NCBI GenBank assembly: GCA_000310025.1
Contig: FN649728.1
Span: 4,331,376-4,395,375 of the forward strand
Source: Ectocarpus siliculosus
Lineage: Eukaryota > Sar > Phaeophyceae > Ectocarpales > Ectocarpaceae
Length of the DNA: 64,000 bases
Direction of reading: 5' to 3'
Shown: positions 46,601 to 57,569 of the stretch, one piece after another
How positions within the stretch are numbered: position 1 is the stretch's first letter
Layout of the letters: each line of letters opens with the position of its first letter
Notes under the pieces: generated by a model
Database searches by the model: none
What the model was told of the DNA's origin: nothing
The model's input: only the letters and a program-made list of their open reading frames with translations
Position numbers and translations under genes: made by a program

Positions 46601-49600
46601 CAAAACGTTCAGGGACGGAAACCAACTACAAAAAAAAAAAATCGACTGCTACTTGTATGGTTATATCTCGGACGGGTAGATAGTCTTCCTGTGTTTCATG
46701 CTTACTTCTATTTTTCTAATGAAAAACTACCCTTGGGGGCATATGTATGTTATTTCGTTATTTTGGGAGGATCCACTCACTGTCCCCGTCGTAGCCAGGG
46801 ATGATCCCGCTAGTGTGTCCCGCGATGTAGAGCTCGGTTTCGCTTGCGCTGAGTACTGCGCCATGAGCTTGAGACCCGTCCGCCTGAAGGAAAAAAAAAA
46901 AAAAAACGACGAAGAAAAATAAACATGGTCAACCACCCTGCGTATGCTATTCGTTGCGAGGGTGCAGGGTGGGCGGGAGTCACGCTGAAAACGCGCACAA
47001 ACGCACACCTTGTAACCTCTCGTGATTTCGCTGCTCTTGGGTGTTCTCAGTGCTTTCGATTTCTTAAGCAACCAAAAAAACTGAAAGAACCATCTTTTAC
47101 AATATTCGAGAAAGTCGCGTTTGGTTGGCAAAAACGTACTCGTACCAATTAACAGAAAAGCACGATCTTCGTGTTCGACAAAAACGAACAGCCTTTTCGG
47201 AAACAGAAGGATGATTTTGCCACTACTACAGGCATGATACAACAATTAAGTACTAGAGTGAAACTTCCTCGTTTTTCCTCCGTCGCGACAACTACCGAAA
47301 AAACGCAAAAAAAAAAACGCACCAAGGTCCCCAACTCGGTGGTCAATTCCCAGAGTGTGCTGCCGTCGTCCACGTCAAGGGCATACACGAACAGCGACGA
47401 TACTTCTTCCACCTCGTCGTCGTCTGCGAGAAAGCGACGGAACGAGAAATATCACGAGGACGTTCGTTCGAGAACAAAACAACTGGTGACGGAGCCACCC
47501 CACGGCCGAAAGCGGGCATGCCTTCAAGGCCTGGCTGCTGGCTAGAACCTGCTGTATCACGGGGGCTTCTCCCGCGTTTCTCCTCCTCCCCCTCTGTACA
47601 GTACAGTGCTGGGGAATAGAAAGTGGGTTGAAAGTGCGGGAAGTGATATCGAAGGATAGATACGAGACAGGGGAAGATATGTTTGAGCCCCCACTGGCAC
47701 ACTAGGAAAGAGCTATTGGCCATCGGTGATCGGTCCTGTGGGAACAATGCTCCGTCCTCTCGAGGACGCGGGGTTAATGGTCTAACCGCTACGGCTGCAA
47801 ACAGAAGAGTACGCCCCCCCTGCCCCCCCCCCCCCCTTCCCTCAACTATCGCGCACAATGGATGCGTTTCGTTGAGTCACAGCACCCATCCATACCATAT
47901 CCGGCGGTACGTGCTGCACTTAAAACTACAACAGCCAACCGATTTTCTTGATCAGCACCATTTTTTCGCCAACTTGATTTTGGGCCGCCGGAAATTTCCT
48001 CAAAAGGTTTGTCCCTCCTTCGAAATAGGGAAACAAGAACGAGAACATGAACCCGGACTTTTTTTTTTTTTCGCTCTGCAAGAGTGATGTACTGTACGTC
48101 ACCGCTGCTGCATCACCGGGACCCCCCTCGCTGGTGCCGCACGTAACGACACGGTCGAAAGTGCGGGCCGGCCGCTCAAGGTGATCGAGATTGTTCGTCG
48201 TTCACCACTGCACCTATACCTTAAATCTCAACAGAAACGTGCGCCGGATCGTGATCGAGATTGGGCATCACCCTTCATCATTGCACCTATCTCAACAACA
48301 ACGACAGCTGCCAAGCAATGCTCCTTCTTGATTTGACTTCAGGTAATATTGCGCATCCCCATCTCGACGGCCACCAACTTAATGATGAGGACGGAGATAC
48401 GACGACAGGTGCCATCCACGAGAGACGATTGCCACACCGCAAGCGGCGAAGAGATGGCACCCCCCCGCTGAACCGACGCTCAATCCTCGATTTTGCTCCA
48501 CAACCACGGGCGCGCGGAAAGAGCCCGATAATTCTACCGCAAGCACAGCAGCAGCAACTCACCGAGATCTTCCTCGAAGTCGGCGGAATACCCCACCACA
48601 TACACGGCATCACTGCTCACGACCATCGCGGTGGGCAGGTCGGACACCGCCGTGGTCTCGAAAGGCTCCTCCCATAATATGTCATCCATGTCATGGTTTA
48701 TCTTGAGGGCGAACCAGTCCTGTCCGTCGGCACCTGGTTGGTTCGCGACGGGCGACCAAAATGTGCCGGTTCGTATAGTGTCGGGGTGTAACGGCTGACC
48801 AACGAGCAGGGCGAAAGACAGGACAAGGTGTTGCTCCTAAGCCATTATCCGCATGCAATGCGAAGCACGCGGCCGGGAGCGCCTCCTCCCTGCCCGCACG
48901 ATAGGCCATTACACATGTACGTACGTACGTACGTCGCTTTTCGCTTGGCGGGGATGGTGATGGCCAACGTGAGAAAGGGCGAGGGCGGGGTTCTCCCTCA
49001 GGGGCAACGTATTACTTTGTTGTATCGAAATCGCTTGGCAAAATGCAAGAAAACAAAAACAAAACACCTGTACTATGATATCGCGACATTTCGGCGGGGG
49101 CTCCGGCGAAATGTTCTCCTCTGGGCCGTCTTTTTTCCAGCTTTTGTTTTGTTTTGTATTGTTTTTGGCACAGGCCCCATGCCCTCCCTCGCCACACCAA
49201 GAGAGTATGAGCTTGCACACCCACATGTGTGCGTGTATTTGTCTCGATTTTTCAGACCCACGGACACGGACAAAATAAGAAGCAAGATCGCTTACTTGCT
49301 GCCCAACCCGCCGCGAAGTAGGCGCCGTCCAGGACCGGTTCCAGGCCGACGACTGTCAATTCCTGTCAGCAGCGCAGGCAAAAAAAAACATCGTAAGGAT
49401 AGGAGAGGCGGCAGAATTTACTAAAAGAGGGAGGCGGTGGCTACTTCTATCAGCAGGGCGGAACAAAAAACACAAAAAACGAAAAGGATCGGAGAGACGG
49501 ATGAAAAAGGAGGGAGGTGGTGGCTACGTACGTCATGCGCCACCCAGTGTCGGCCAGGGTGAGAGGGCAACAAAACACCGCCAACACCTCAAAGAGTTCA

Positions 49601-49912
49601 GCGCTCAGCACATCCCTTTCGACTACTGTGGTTGGTTATATCTCCAACGGAGATCGTTCTTTGCTCTGAATTAACGACAAAGTGGAAGAAATTTCTTATA
49701 AAAAAAAACGTGGCACCTGACCTCGTTGTTGAATTGGGAACCGTTGACGAACTGCTTGGTGACCTCAAGGTCGCCGCTGCTCAACTCGGCGATGAAATAG
49801 TCCTGCTCCCGGGCTGAGAAAGACAGACAGACAACGAGAGAGGGGCGAGAGGGGGGGGGGGCGAGAGAGAGAGAGGAGAGAGGAGAGAGAGAGAAAGAGG
49901 GAGAGAGATAGA

Positions 49913-50000
<88 letters not shown>

Positions 50001-51647
50001 CAGGGACCGGGAGAGCGGGAAATCAAATCAAGCACAACCAAGGGTCGGTCCATCTAGCGCGGAACGAAAGTACCTTGCGACAAGAACGGTGTACGCCTGT
50101 GCTAGAGACGCAGAGAGAGATAGAACTTCCGCATGCTGCTGTGGTGCGAGGTTTAGAGTGCTATCTACAGCAGTCGATGGAGAATTACAAATCCTCTACA
50201 TACTTCTTGCTGACTTCTTGCTGTGAGCAATGTATCCAAAGCGGGGAACGTGTAGAGACCGCGTGGACAGCAGCAGGAATGTAGGGCAGGTTTGGTGAAA
50301 CCAGAGAGAGGTGGCCAAGAGGGTGTGAGACGAGAAGGACGCTGCAGACAGAAAGGGAGGCGTGTTGGCTCTCAGGAGAACCCAAGCCCCCCACTGCTCT
50401 CGAACAGCCGAGAATCCAAAACGAGTACAGAAGTGGGGGGCCCCGAACAAGGAGGTGTCAATAACGCGATCCCCCAAGTGAAATTGGCTGGCATATGTAT
50501 GTGGATGGAATAACCAAGTTGTTCTCTACTACGCATGGAGTGAGGCTTCTGCCCTATGTGGCCGTCACTACACATCAGCTCGCCTGATATCCGGGGACCC
50601 CCATTCGGCCTGATATCCGTGACTCACGTGCGGTGTCGAGGCCGAAGAGGTGCTCCTCATCCGAGGCGGTCGACCCCACGATGACGATGCCGCTCTGAAC
50701 ACTCTCGTCCACCGCCATGGCGGTAATGGTGTCGTCCCCATCGCCCCCATACTGGACGGAATCTTGCAGCTCGAGGTCGCTGTTGTACTTGATGATGGCG
50801 AAGTCGGTGCCGCCGGCTTCAGATATAATACAAAAAAAAAAAAAACAGAGGACGTGGGGGCCGGGTCAAGCGCCCTCGAGGCAGTTATACAGTACTCATG
50901 ACTGCTGTCTCTGGAAGTCAAGGCACCAGAAGTTAAGTCATTCGCTGCTGTCATCCGTATGCAAGGAAGAAAGCACGAGACGCGGACCACCCGTAGCAAG
51001 ATGCAGCACACCCTTCCATGCGACTCGCCGAATACCTCACGAAGCGCGATGATGTGAGGGCCTGGTCCGGTGGGAACCTGGCATGCTCCGTCCCGGGTTT
51101 GTAGTGATGCGAGGTTAATGGTCTTGCGACTACGGCATGCACGACTATGGGTACCCCCCCCCCCAGATACTCTTGTTCCTTTACGCGATGTTATTTTAAC
51201 TTTTTATTTTTTGTCAACCGGCCCAGACTTGCAGGTATTCGTATTTGTCTTGTCGCCCCCTTCGTGGTGCGATCATGGCCTTCCCTGACCCCGCACAACA
51301 TAATCTACCCGACCAACAACATAGTCACCGCAAAAATAAAATAAAATAACGGTAACCTGGTTGTCGAGCTCATGAAGTGATGGGCTTGATCAACAACGTC
51401 GTTGCCAAGCGTGTATCAGGGGGGCATCAAATGCTAAACACGACGATCGCTAGACGGAGAGCATTACGAGGGGGATACGCGGAACGGATTCCTGGAGATT
51501 TGGGAACGAGTCTAAGCTATGTAGTGCGCCTACCGTTGGTCCCGCCTGATAATTCATTGCCGGTGTTTGCCGCCACGAACAGCTGCGAGGTATCCACAAT
51601 CCAGACCCCCGCCACAGCGCTGGCGGTATCGGAACCCCCGCAAGAAT

Positions 51648-51678
<31 letters not shown>

Positions 51679-53910
51679 GTGGCGGGGGGGGCGAAAAGCC
51701 AGGGCAGGCGTGCGTGTCAGACGGTGTGTTGCGAGGACGAGACTGTTAATAGCAGCAAGCAGCAACAGTTGTAGTGGAGAACGAGACGCGGTAAGGTCGA
51801 CGGCATCGCTCGCCGCCAAGAAGACGCACGACAGCGCCGCCGGTCGCCCTCCATTATCTACTACTCCTTTGCTGTCGAGAGGTTGCACAGCGGTTGGTTG
51901 CATCGGTGCCCACGGCGGGCTCTATGCTGCTGCCCTCCTGTGGCCAAGGCACAGGTGTTGCTGCTAAACAGGCAGCCGATCTTATGTAGCCTCGGGGGCG
52001 ACGCCATTCGCTGGCAGGAATCAACGCCATTCGCTGACAGGAATCAACCCAGCGGCCAGAAAAACACCCGCGTGGGGCGACAGAACGCAAATACGGCAAC
52101 ATCCCGTGAGGATGGGAAGCAAGCTTGTTCGCAGAAAAGGCACGTGTCGGAGTAGAGGGGTATTTAGCGCCAATTGGGCGGAAAACCTGGCGGGGAGGTG
52201 GCGGAGGCTAACTAGTCGTTACAGCACCCACGCAGAGGCATGTGCTTTCCGCGAACAATGTTCTCTGCACTGCTCTGCACCCACGTGCCTGTACTGCTGC
52301 AATAGTAGTGTACGAAACAGAATTATATTGTGAAGGTCTTGGTAACGTTGGAGTGGACGGATGCCACAAACTGCTGTGGTGGTGGGTTCCGATATGCCGC
52401 GGTCCCGGGTAGCGCGGGTCCCGATACACCGCGGCTTGTCACGGAATTTGGATAATATGCCAAAAGCTATCAGTATATTCCCCCAAGACTCGAAAGCCCG
52501 GTGTCCCGATGCACCGCGGTGGATTTTTTTTAATACCACAACGCGAACCCATCTTAAGGAATAATAAAAACACGCACAGAAAGACGCGAACCCATCTGCT
52601 ATCCACGGACAAGAGTCCAGAATAACTTCGCGATGATTACACATGAGCGGAGCACTACTGCTTGCACGAGTGTTTATTTTCTTTCCCGAGCAGCGCACAG
52701 CAATTCTCCCCTGTGGGTAGCAGCCTCGACAAGATGGTTTGGTGGCCGTCTTGTGCTTCTGACTGCTGTACGTTATGCTGGGAAGGTGTAGAAAGAAGAT
52801 GTCGGGAAAGGTGTAGCTTGTTACCTACGCATGCACAGCGGTACAACGGGACATGACCGCTGTACAACGCTTGCGGAGGTACACCCAGAAGTTTGCAGAC
52901 ATACATGCTGATTCTCGGGACAAGCCGACACGTAAAAAAAAATCGCTGCCGTCGCCCTCGTTCCTCCTTACTGTATGTATTGTAATGAGGGCTGGGAAGA
53001 GCTTTCAAGCTACTACACCTCTTACCATCTTGTTCCCTCGAGAGTCCAGTGCACTCTCGAGCAGAAGAAAGAGAAGAAATCATAATCATCACCAAAATAA
53101 TTTGCGAGGAAACTTACTAATTACGCGGTAGGCGATTAAGGTCTGCGACGCTGTGCGGGGCAACCGCCCGTGTTCTCGTCCGCCAAACCCAACCAACCAA
53201 ACAAGGACGGCACGCGATTTGGAACGTAGCTGCCGATATCCAAGGGCTGCGTTACCGTGAGCGGGCCAAGACGCAACAACTCCTCCGTGTGTGTTTGTGT
53301 GTTCTCAAGTCGAGAGCACGTCCTCTGTCTGCTACTCTATTTTTGACCAACCCGCAACACCTACAATAAAACTTCTTTCGACCAACCAACAACGCCACTC
53401 TGTACTTGTAGCTTTCGGGCGTTCATTCGTCGGAGTCTCCGTGCCTAGCACACAGGAGGTCAAGAGAGAGATTGATGTGGGTGTTGGTGTTTGCCCAGTG
53501 GCTCGAGCAGAAAGAAAAGACGCGCGCCTCTGCCCCGTGGCGAGCAAAAAAGAGGGGCCGGCGTGGCCGTATACCCTGGAAGGGGCCGACGTCTGACAGC
53601 TTGCGGGGTTACACACAAGTTGTAGGGTCTCAAATACGACCCACCATGACGTGTGAGGCAACCATTTCAGAGCCTGTCTCTCTAGCTTTTGACCGCCGAT
53701 GATCTATCTACGCCTTTCGAAAACTCACAAGTCGTCGACCAAGTTGGTAGTGCCGCCTTGGGCAAACGCAGTGACCTCCTGGGCATCGTCCCCCGCCTCT
53801 TCCTGGGAGTCGGAGGAGGAGTCCTCGGAATCCTGTGCCCGCACCTCCTCAAGCCTCGCCAAGAACAGCGACGACCACACCACCGCCGCGAGCCATGGAG
53901 CGACACGCAT
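43611..53910 (-). CDS. Secreted single-pass membrane protein with beta-propeller-like (SBBP/PQQ-like) repeats
   Basis: Exons on the minus strand: 53910-53729 (ATG at 53910), an unresolved part, about 51742-51534, 50816-50628, 49813-49722, 49362-49296, 48733-48563, 47423-47323, 46883-46781, 45792-45593, 44969-44762, 43816-43611 (stop TGA). All junctions from 51534 down are in phase. The protein starts with a signal peptide ([20 protein letters not shown], cleavage near VRAQ) and an acidic stretch. Blade-like repeats follow: [76 protein letters not shown] and [19 protein letters not shown]. They resemble bacterial-type SBBP or PQQ-propeller repeats. An acidic [12 protein letters not shown], a membrane helix ([20 protein letters not shown]) and a short tail end it. 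A type I surface or endomembrane protein is inferred; ligand unknown. The exon could alternatively splice at CAG/GTACGA near 43640 to a tail coded near 43519-43560. Confidence 0.8.
44480..44720 (-). repeat. Intronic tandem duplication of about 120 bp
   Basis: Two copies share CCACGTTG(A)AACA, CGGGCCG/CGGGTCGCA, CACCGTCAAAAAAACAAAACGGGACAAAAC or its GTGAAAAGCAAAACGGGAC variant. A partial third start lies at 44705. They sit just downstream (minus strand) of the exon ending at 44762. Confidence 0.65.
45045..45250 (-). repeat. Intronic tandem repeat of about 60 bp
   Basis: Three or more units with the core CCCACGGGAAAA, GCACGGGAAAGTGG / GCACGGACGGAGG and a CTCGGGGAA or CACGGGAACG box. They lie in the intron between the propeller-gene exons 45792-45593 and 44969-44762. 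Confidence 0.75.
45855..45960 (+). repeat. tRNA-like SINE family, copy 1
   Basis: Carries TGCATGCCTTAGCGGTTAGG, then a GTGGGACACGCGTC box. The GCCTTAGCGGTTAG stretch resembles a tRNA D-arm / box A. The other five copies share these boxes in the same order. Confidence 0.6.
45985..46065 (+). repeat. tRNA-like SINE family, copy 2
   Basis: Contains TTATCGGTTAGACCATTGAC followed by CACGCGTCC, then ends in a G-rich run (GGGGGGGG), which mirrors the C-rich flank of the inverted copies. Confidence 0.55.
46385..46470 (-). repeat. tRNA-like SINE family, copy 3
   Basis: Read on the minus strand: CTGTTCGACCGTTGACCATG, then CGTCCTGGAGAGGACGGAAG and a G-run. The TCC...GGA palindrome around the GAGAGG core is shared with copies 4 and 6. 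Confidence 0.6.
47700..47835 (-). repeat. tRNA-like SINE family, copy 4
   Basis: Minus-strand reading in order: a G-rich run, GCGTACTCTTCTGTTTGCAG, CCGTAGCGGTTAGACCATTA, CGTCCTCGAGAGGACGGAGC and GTTCCCACAGGACC. It is the longest and clearest copy and lies in an intron of the propeller gene. Confidence 0.7.
48179..48300 (-). repeat. Intronic tandem duplication of about 65 bp
   Basis: GTGATCGAGATTG...TTCA(C/T)CA(C/T)TGCACCTAT...ATCTCAACA occurs twice in direct succession, in the propeller-gene intron between exons 48733-48563 and 47423-47323. Confidence 0.7.
49380..49540 (-). repeat. Intronic tandem duplication of about 75 bp
   Basis: Two units share AGCAG(C/G)GC..., AAAAAACA, AAGGATAGGAGAGGCGG / AAGGATCGGAGAGACGG and GAGGGAGG(C/T)GGTGGCTAC. 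They lie in the intron upstream of the exon that starts at 49362. Confidence 0.7.
49836..49999 (+). repeat. (GA)n microsatellite, about 160 bp
   Basis: A long GA run, nearly pure from 49917 to 49997. On the transcribed minus strand it is a (TC)n pyrimidine tract that ends about 20 bases before the acceptor of the propeller-gene exon starting at 49813. Confidence 0.95.
51050..51165 (-). repeat. tRNA-like SINE family, copy 5
   Basis: Minus-strand reading: a G-run and GTACCCATAGTCG, then TGCATGCCGTAGTCGCAAGA, CCATTAACCTCG, GGGACGGAGCATG and GGTTCCCACCGGACC. Order and spacing agree with copy 4 apart from the central palindrome. Confidence 0.6.
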
Positions 53911-54324
53911 GACCTCTCTTACGTGCGTCTTTCCCTTCCTCGTGGCGCAGAGGGTCGTCTCCTGCTGTGTGTGTGTGTGTGTGTGTGTGTTTGTGACTAA
54001 CCCTGCCGTAGCCTTTCGAGTGTGTTGACGGCGGACGCTGCGTCGAAGGCTTGGTTGTGGGAAAAGAGCGCAGAGAGCGTGCAGGCAGAAAAAGATGAGA
54101 ACAATAATTATTTTTACTTTTTCCGTTGGCTGTTTTCTTTGCCCAATGAGATGGCGGCGGTGGCGCGGTGGCCGAAGCCAGTCGCCAATGGGAACATTCT
54201 CAGACGATTCTTTGATGGATTTACCTGGGTCATCGCCCCGACCTGCGATTTTTTTGCTACCCACGGACACACATCCATCCTGCACCCCCACGGGACACTC
54301 AGCAGCCTTGCCATCTTCTGGCTT

Positions 54325-54396
<72 letters not shown>

Positions 54397-54995
54397 CTTC
54401 GCTCCAAGTCCAAGAGTTTGGTGTCGGTGGCCCTGTAGGTGAGGTGGGAGGTGTTTTAGTTCCTTCCTTTTCCGGTGTTGTTTAGCCCGCCCGCGCTCCC
54501 ATGCGATGATTTTTTTTTTGTGCGAGTGTCGGGTGCCAGTGTCTGCCAGGGGGAGAGGGGCGCGGTATGTTGAGGACGAGGTGCCCATCTCACGTCCACC
54601 GTGGTGCTGTGGGCCCTGTAGTGTATCAACGCGTACGCCAACCAACGCCGGACAGTAGGACGAAAATCAGAAGCTACCTAAACAGGACGTTCGCGCAATT
54701 CGGCAAACTGACCGCATTTCGTTGGGGCCGGTTGAGTGCGTGAGAAAAAAAAGGCTCTTCCCCGACAGGGCGAGGACGGCAGTGTACGTGGCCCACGCCG
54801 ACGAATGGTCGAAAACCACCGCGTCCCTTTGCCGTCGCCATCGCCCACAGGCAGGAGAGGAGCTGAGCGAGGGGAGGCGCGGCTCGTACCGTACCGTCGG
54901 AGCCAGCAAGAGCAACCAAACTGCACCAACTGTTTTTTGACAACCTTTTTGGCGTTGCAGAAAGGCCCGGTTCCCTGCCAAGCAGCACCACAGCC
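53911..54995. promoter_or_regulatory. Shared upstream region of the propeller gene and the FTR1-like gene
   Basis: About 1.1 kb between two divergent start codons (53910 on minus, 54996 on plus), so both promoters should lie here. It contains a (TG)n run (53966-53990) and a (CT)n run of about 60 bases (54328-54398). I see no convincing TATA or initiator element. The assignment rests on position only. Confidence 0.4.
54328..54398 (+). repeat. (CT)n microsatellite
   Basis: About 30 CT units ending in CTATCTATCTCT, between the two divergent genes. Confidence 0.95.
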
Positions 54996-55497
54996 ATGCC
55001 GCAGTTCGGCGGAGTGGCCGCCGGCCACGACGTCGTGGGCAAGAAGCGGTCCGGCGAGGACATAGCCGCGGGCATCACGAACGCCATCCTCATCCTGATC
55101 GTCGTATTCTTCACCTGCGCCAGCCTGTGGCTTGGCATCTTCGCCATCCCGTCGTTTTTCGCCTTCTTCCGGGCTTCGGTAGTGGCCATCTCAAGCGCGC
55201 GGGAGGTGCGTCCAGCTTGTGCAGAAGAATGCGTGTCTGCTGGTATCTCATGTGTCGGGACCGCCGCCGTATACCTTGTTGTGGTCATTAGAAAGAGGGC
55301 GGGATACGCGCAGCAATTACATGGTTGATTCGGTGTGCTGTCGGTGCCGTTCATCGAGTTGTTGGCCATCTGGTTGGGTCTTTTGTTGCTGTACTTGATT
55401 GCATTCGCACAACAGCAGTAGGTGCGGCCCAGCTTTTTTTTTATTGTTCTCGGCCCCTCTCTCTAAAATAGCGTTCGTGGGCGGGGGCGTTTGCGGT

Positions 55498-55536
<39 letters not shown>

Positions 55537-57534
55537 GTGTGTGTGTGTGTGCGTATTAGTTGAGGGGGGGGGATCTGGAGCGCTGTTGTTCAGTGCAGCA
55601 CCCCGCCGTGCTTGATGAGAGGGCAAAACAAAAACGAAAGGACGGGATGACGGCGAATTTTTCCAGGAAAAATATCCATCAAAATGTGTTCTATGTTCCT
55701 CATCCATCCAACAACGCACGCACTCGGCCCCCCGCTGGCTTATGCATCATCGCTTTTCCTAGAGCAGCAGATTGTATCCGGTTTCACACCTGTGGTTGCA
55801 AGTGCGCTCCCCTATTGGCGTACCTAATTATACCTGTATGTAGTTACGTGCTATTCGTGTTTACGTATATATGTGTAGGTGAGGCGCGCCGATGACAGAC
55901 TCCTACATTTGCGCTGAGCGGAGTTGATCATGAGCATCCCTCCCATGATCGCTGATCATGATGCCATGATTTTAGCGTACTTTCGGGCATTTTGTGTATT
56001 TAGTTTCCATTTCCCGTTGTTTTGGGGTGAAAACCGTTGTGGCCGGCGCGGCGTGCGCGTAACGCATTGTCTAGCATGAGCGGTTGGAAGTTGGAGATGG
56101 GGTGCCGGGTAGACGTTTGCCCTGTTCCCCCGTGTGGGTAAACTTGCTACTTATTTTTAGCGCAACAACCAGCAGGCAGCTTATCAAGGATGAGTGGCGT
56201 CGTGCCGCCTCTGCCTGGGACTCTACACTCTGCGGACCCCCCCTTCCCCCTTCCCCCCCCCAAAATTCGGTCTCGAAAAAGGCACGTTCGTATGCACAAG
56301 AATTTTTTGCTCGCGGGCACAATGAAGGGCGTGTCCTTTCAAACAGCGCGTGGAGAACGGTCTCCAGAAACGCGAGTGCTCCAGGTGGCCAAGTGGCCAG
56401 GGGTGCCCTAACAATTTTTTCCACGCAACACCTTCCTCCGTTTTTGACAGCAGTCTCCTTTTCACAACCACGTGTGTCTTCGTAGGCGCCAGTTTTGAGC
56501 AGTTTTGTATCACGGGTTTTCGGTACGAATCGAGCCTGTTAGCACGGAAGCCCCCCGTGATTTCACCGCGCACAGTTGGGCGGGGTGATCTACAGGTCAA
56601 ATGACCGCCCGTCGGGTTGCAGGGTGCCCGCCCGAAGAGTCGGCGTGGGGTGATAACTCGTTGACCTGGCGACGCCGACGAAGGGTTTCCGTTTCCCCCA
56701 ACGGCGGATGTACATGTACGTGTAGCAGATACCGGTAGTTTCTACTCTGTTTGGTAAAACGAAAGGCTGCTCTGGCAAAAGACGGCTACGGTGTTGGAGT
56801 ACTCCCGACTCCTTTTCCCCCTGTGACGGTGCGGCAGACCGGCTGCGTTCTTTCCACGGGGCCTTCTTCCCTCCTCGAGCGACTTACCGCACTGGTAAAA
56901 ATAGCAAGCAGACGTGTGGTATCTAGCGATTACTGCCATATTTCGCCGACATGCCATTTGTGCGCTCTTTCCTCTCTCTAGTCATCGCCCGCGATACCGG
57001 ACCTTGCTTGCGTGTTTCACGCCTCACACGCCCCACCCTGCCCCGTGCGCATGTACATACGTACCCGTTCCCTGCCCGCCGCCGCCGCCGCTGCTGCTGC
57101 CGTGGGTCCGTTTGCAGGGGGCCAACCAGCTCCATGCCTCGGTACAGGTCCTGCGGCCTCTGTCCATGCGAAGCCTCAAGATGGGGACCTGGTGCGGCCT
57201 CATGCTGACCTTGTTTGCTGGTGAGGAGATACATACTATTCGAGAGATGATAGATAGATGCCGTTCACTTCGAACACCCTCTCCTTGCTGCTGAGATTGT
57301 GCGGAAAATGGGAACGAGTCTTGACGGCTGCTGTTCGTTCATTTTGTTTTAGGTGGGAACTGGTTTTGAGGGGTTTGTCTCCTACAGCCAAGTATGTCAA
57401 TTCTCACTGGGAGATAAACCCTTCCTTTTGCTGGTGACAAGATACGGAAAATGACCGTGGAAACCGGGAACGGCACTTGCCGGTATGTATGCATACCGCT
57501 GTGGCATCCCATGCACTACACAGCAGTGCGGGGG

Positions 57535-57569
<35 letters not shown>

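Noticed and set aside
48914-48935. ACGTACGTACGT run
   Set aside because: A short simple repeat with no linked feature.
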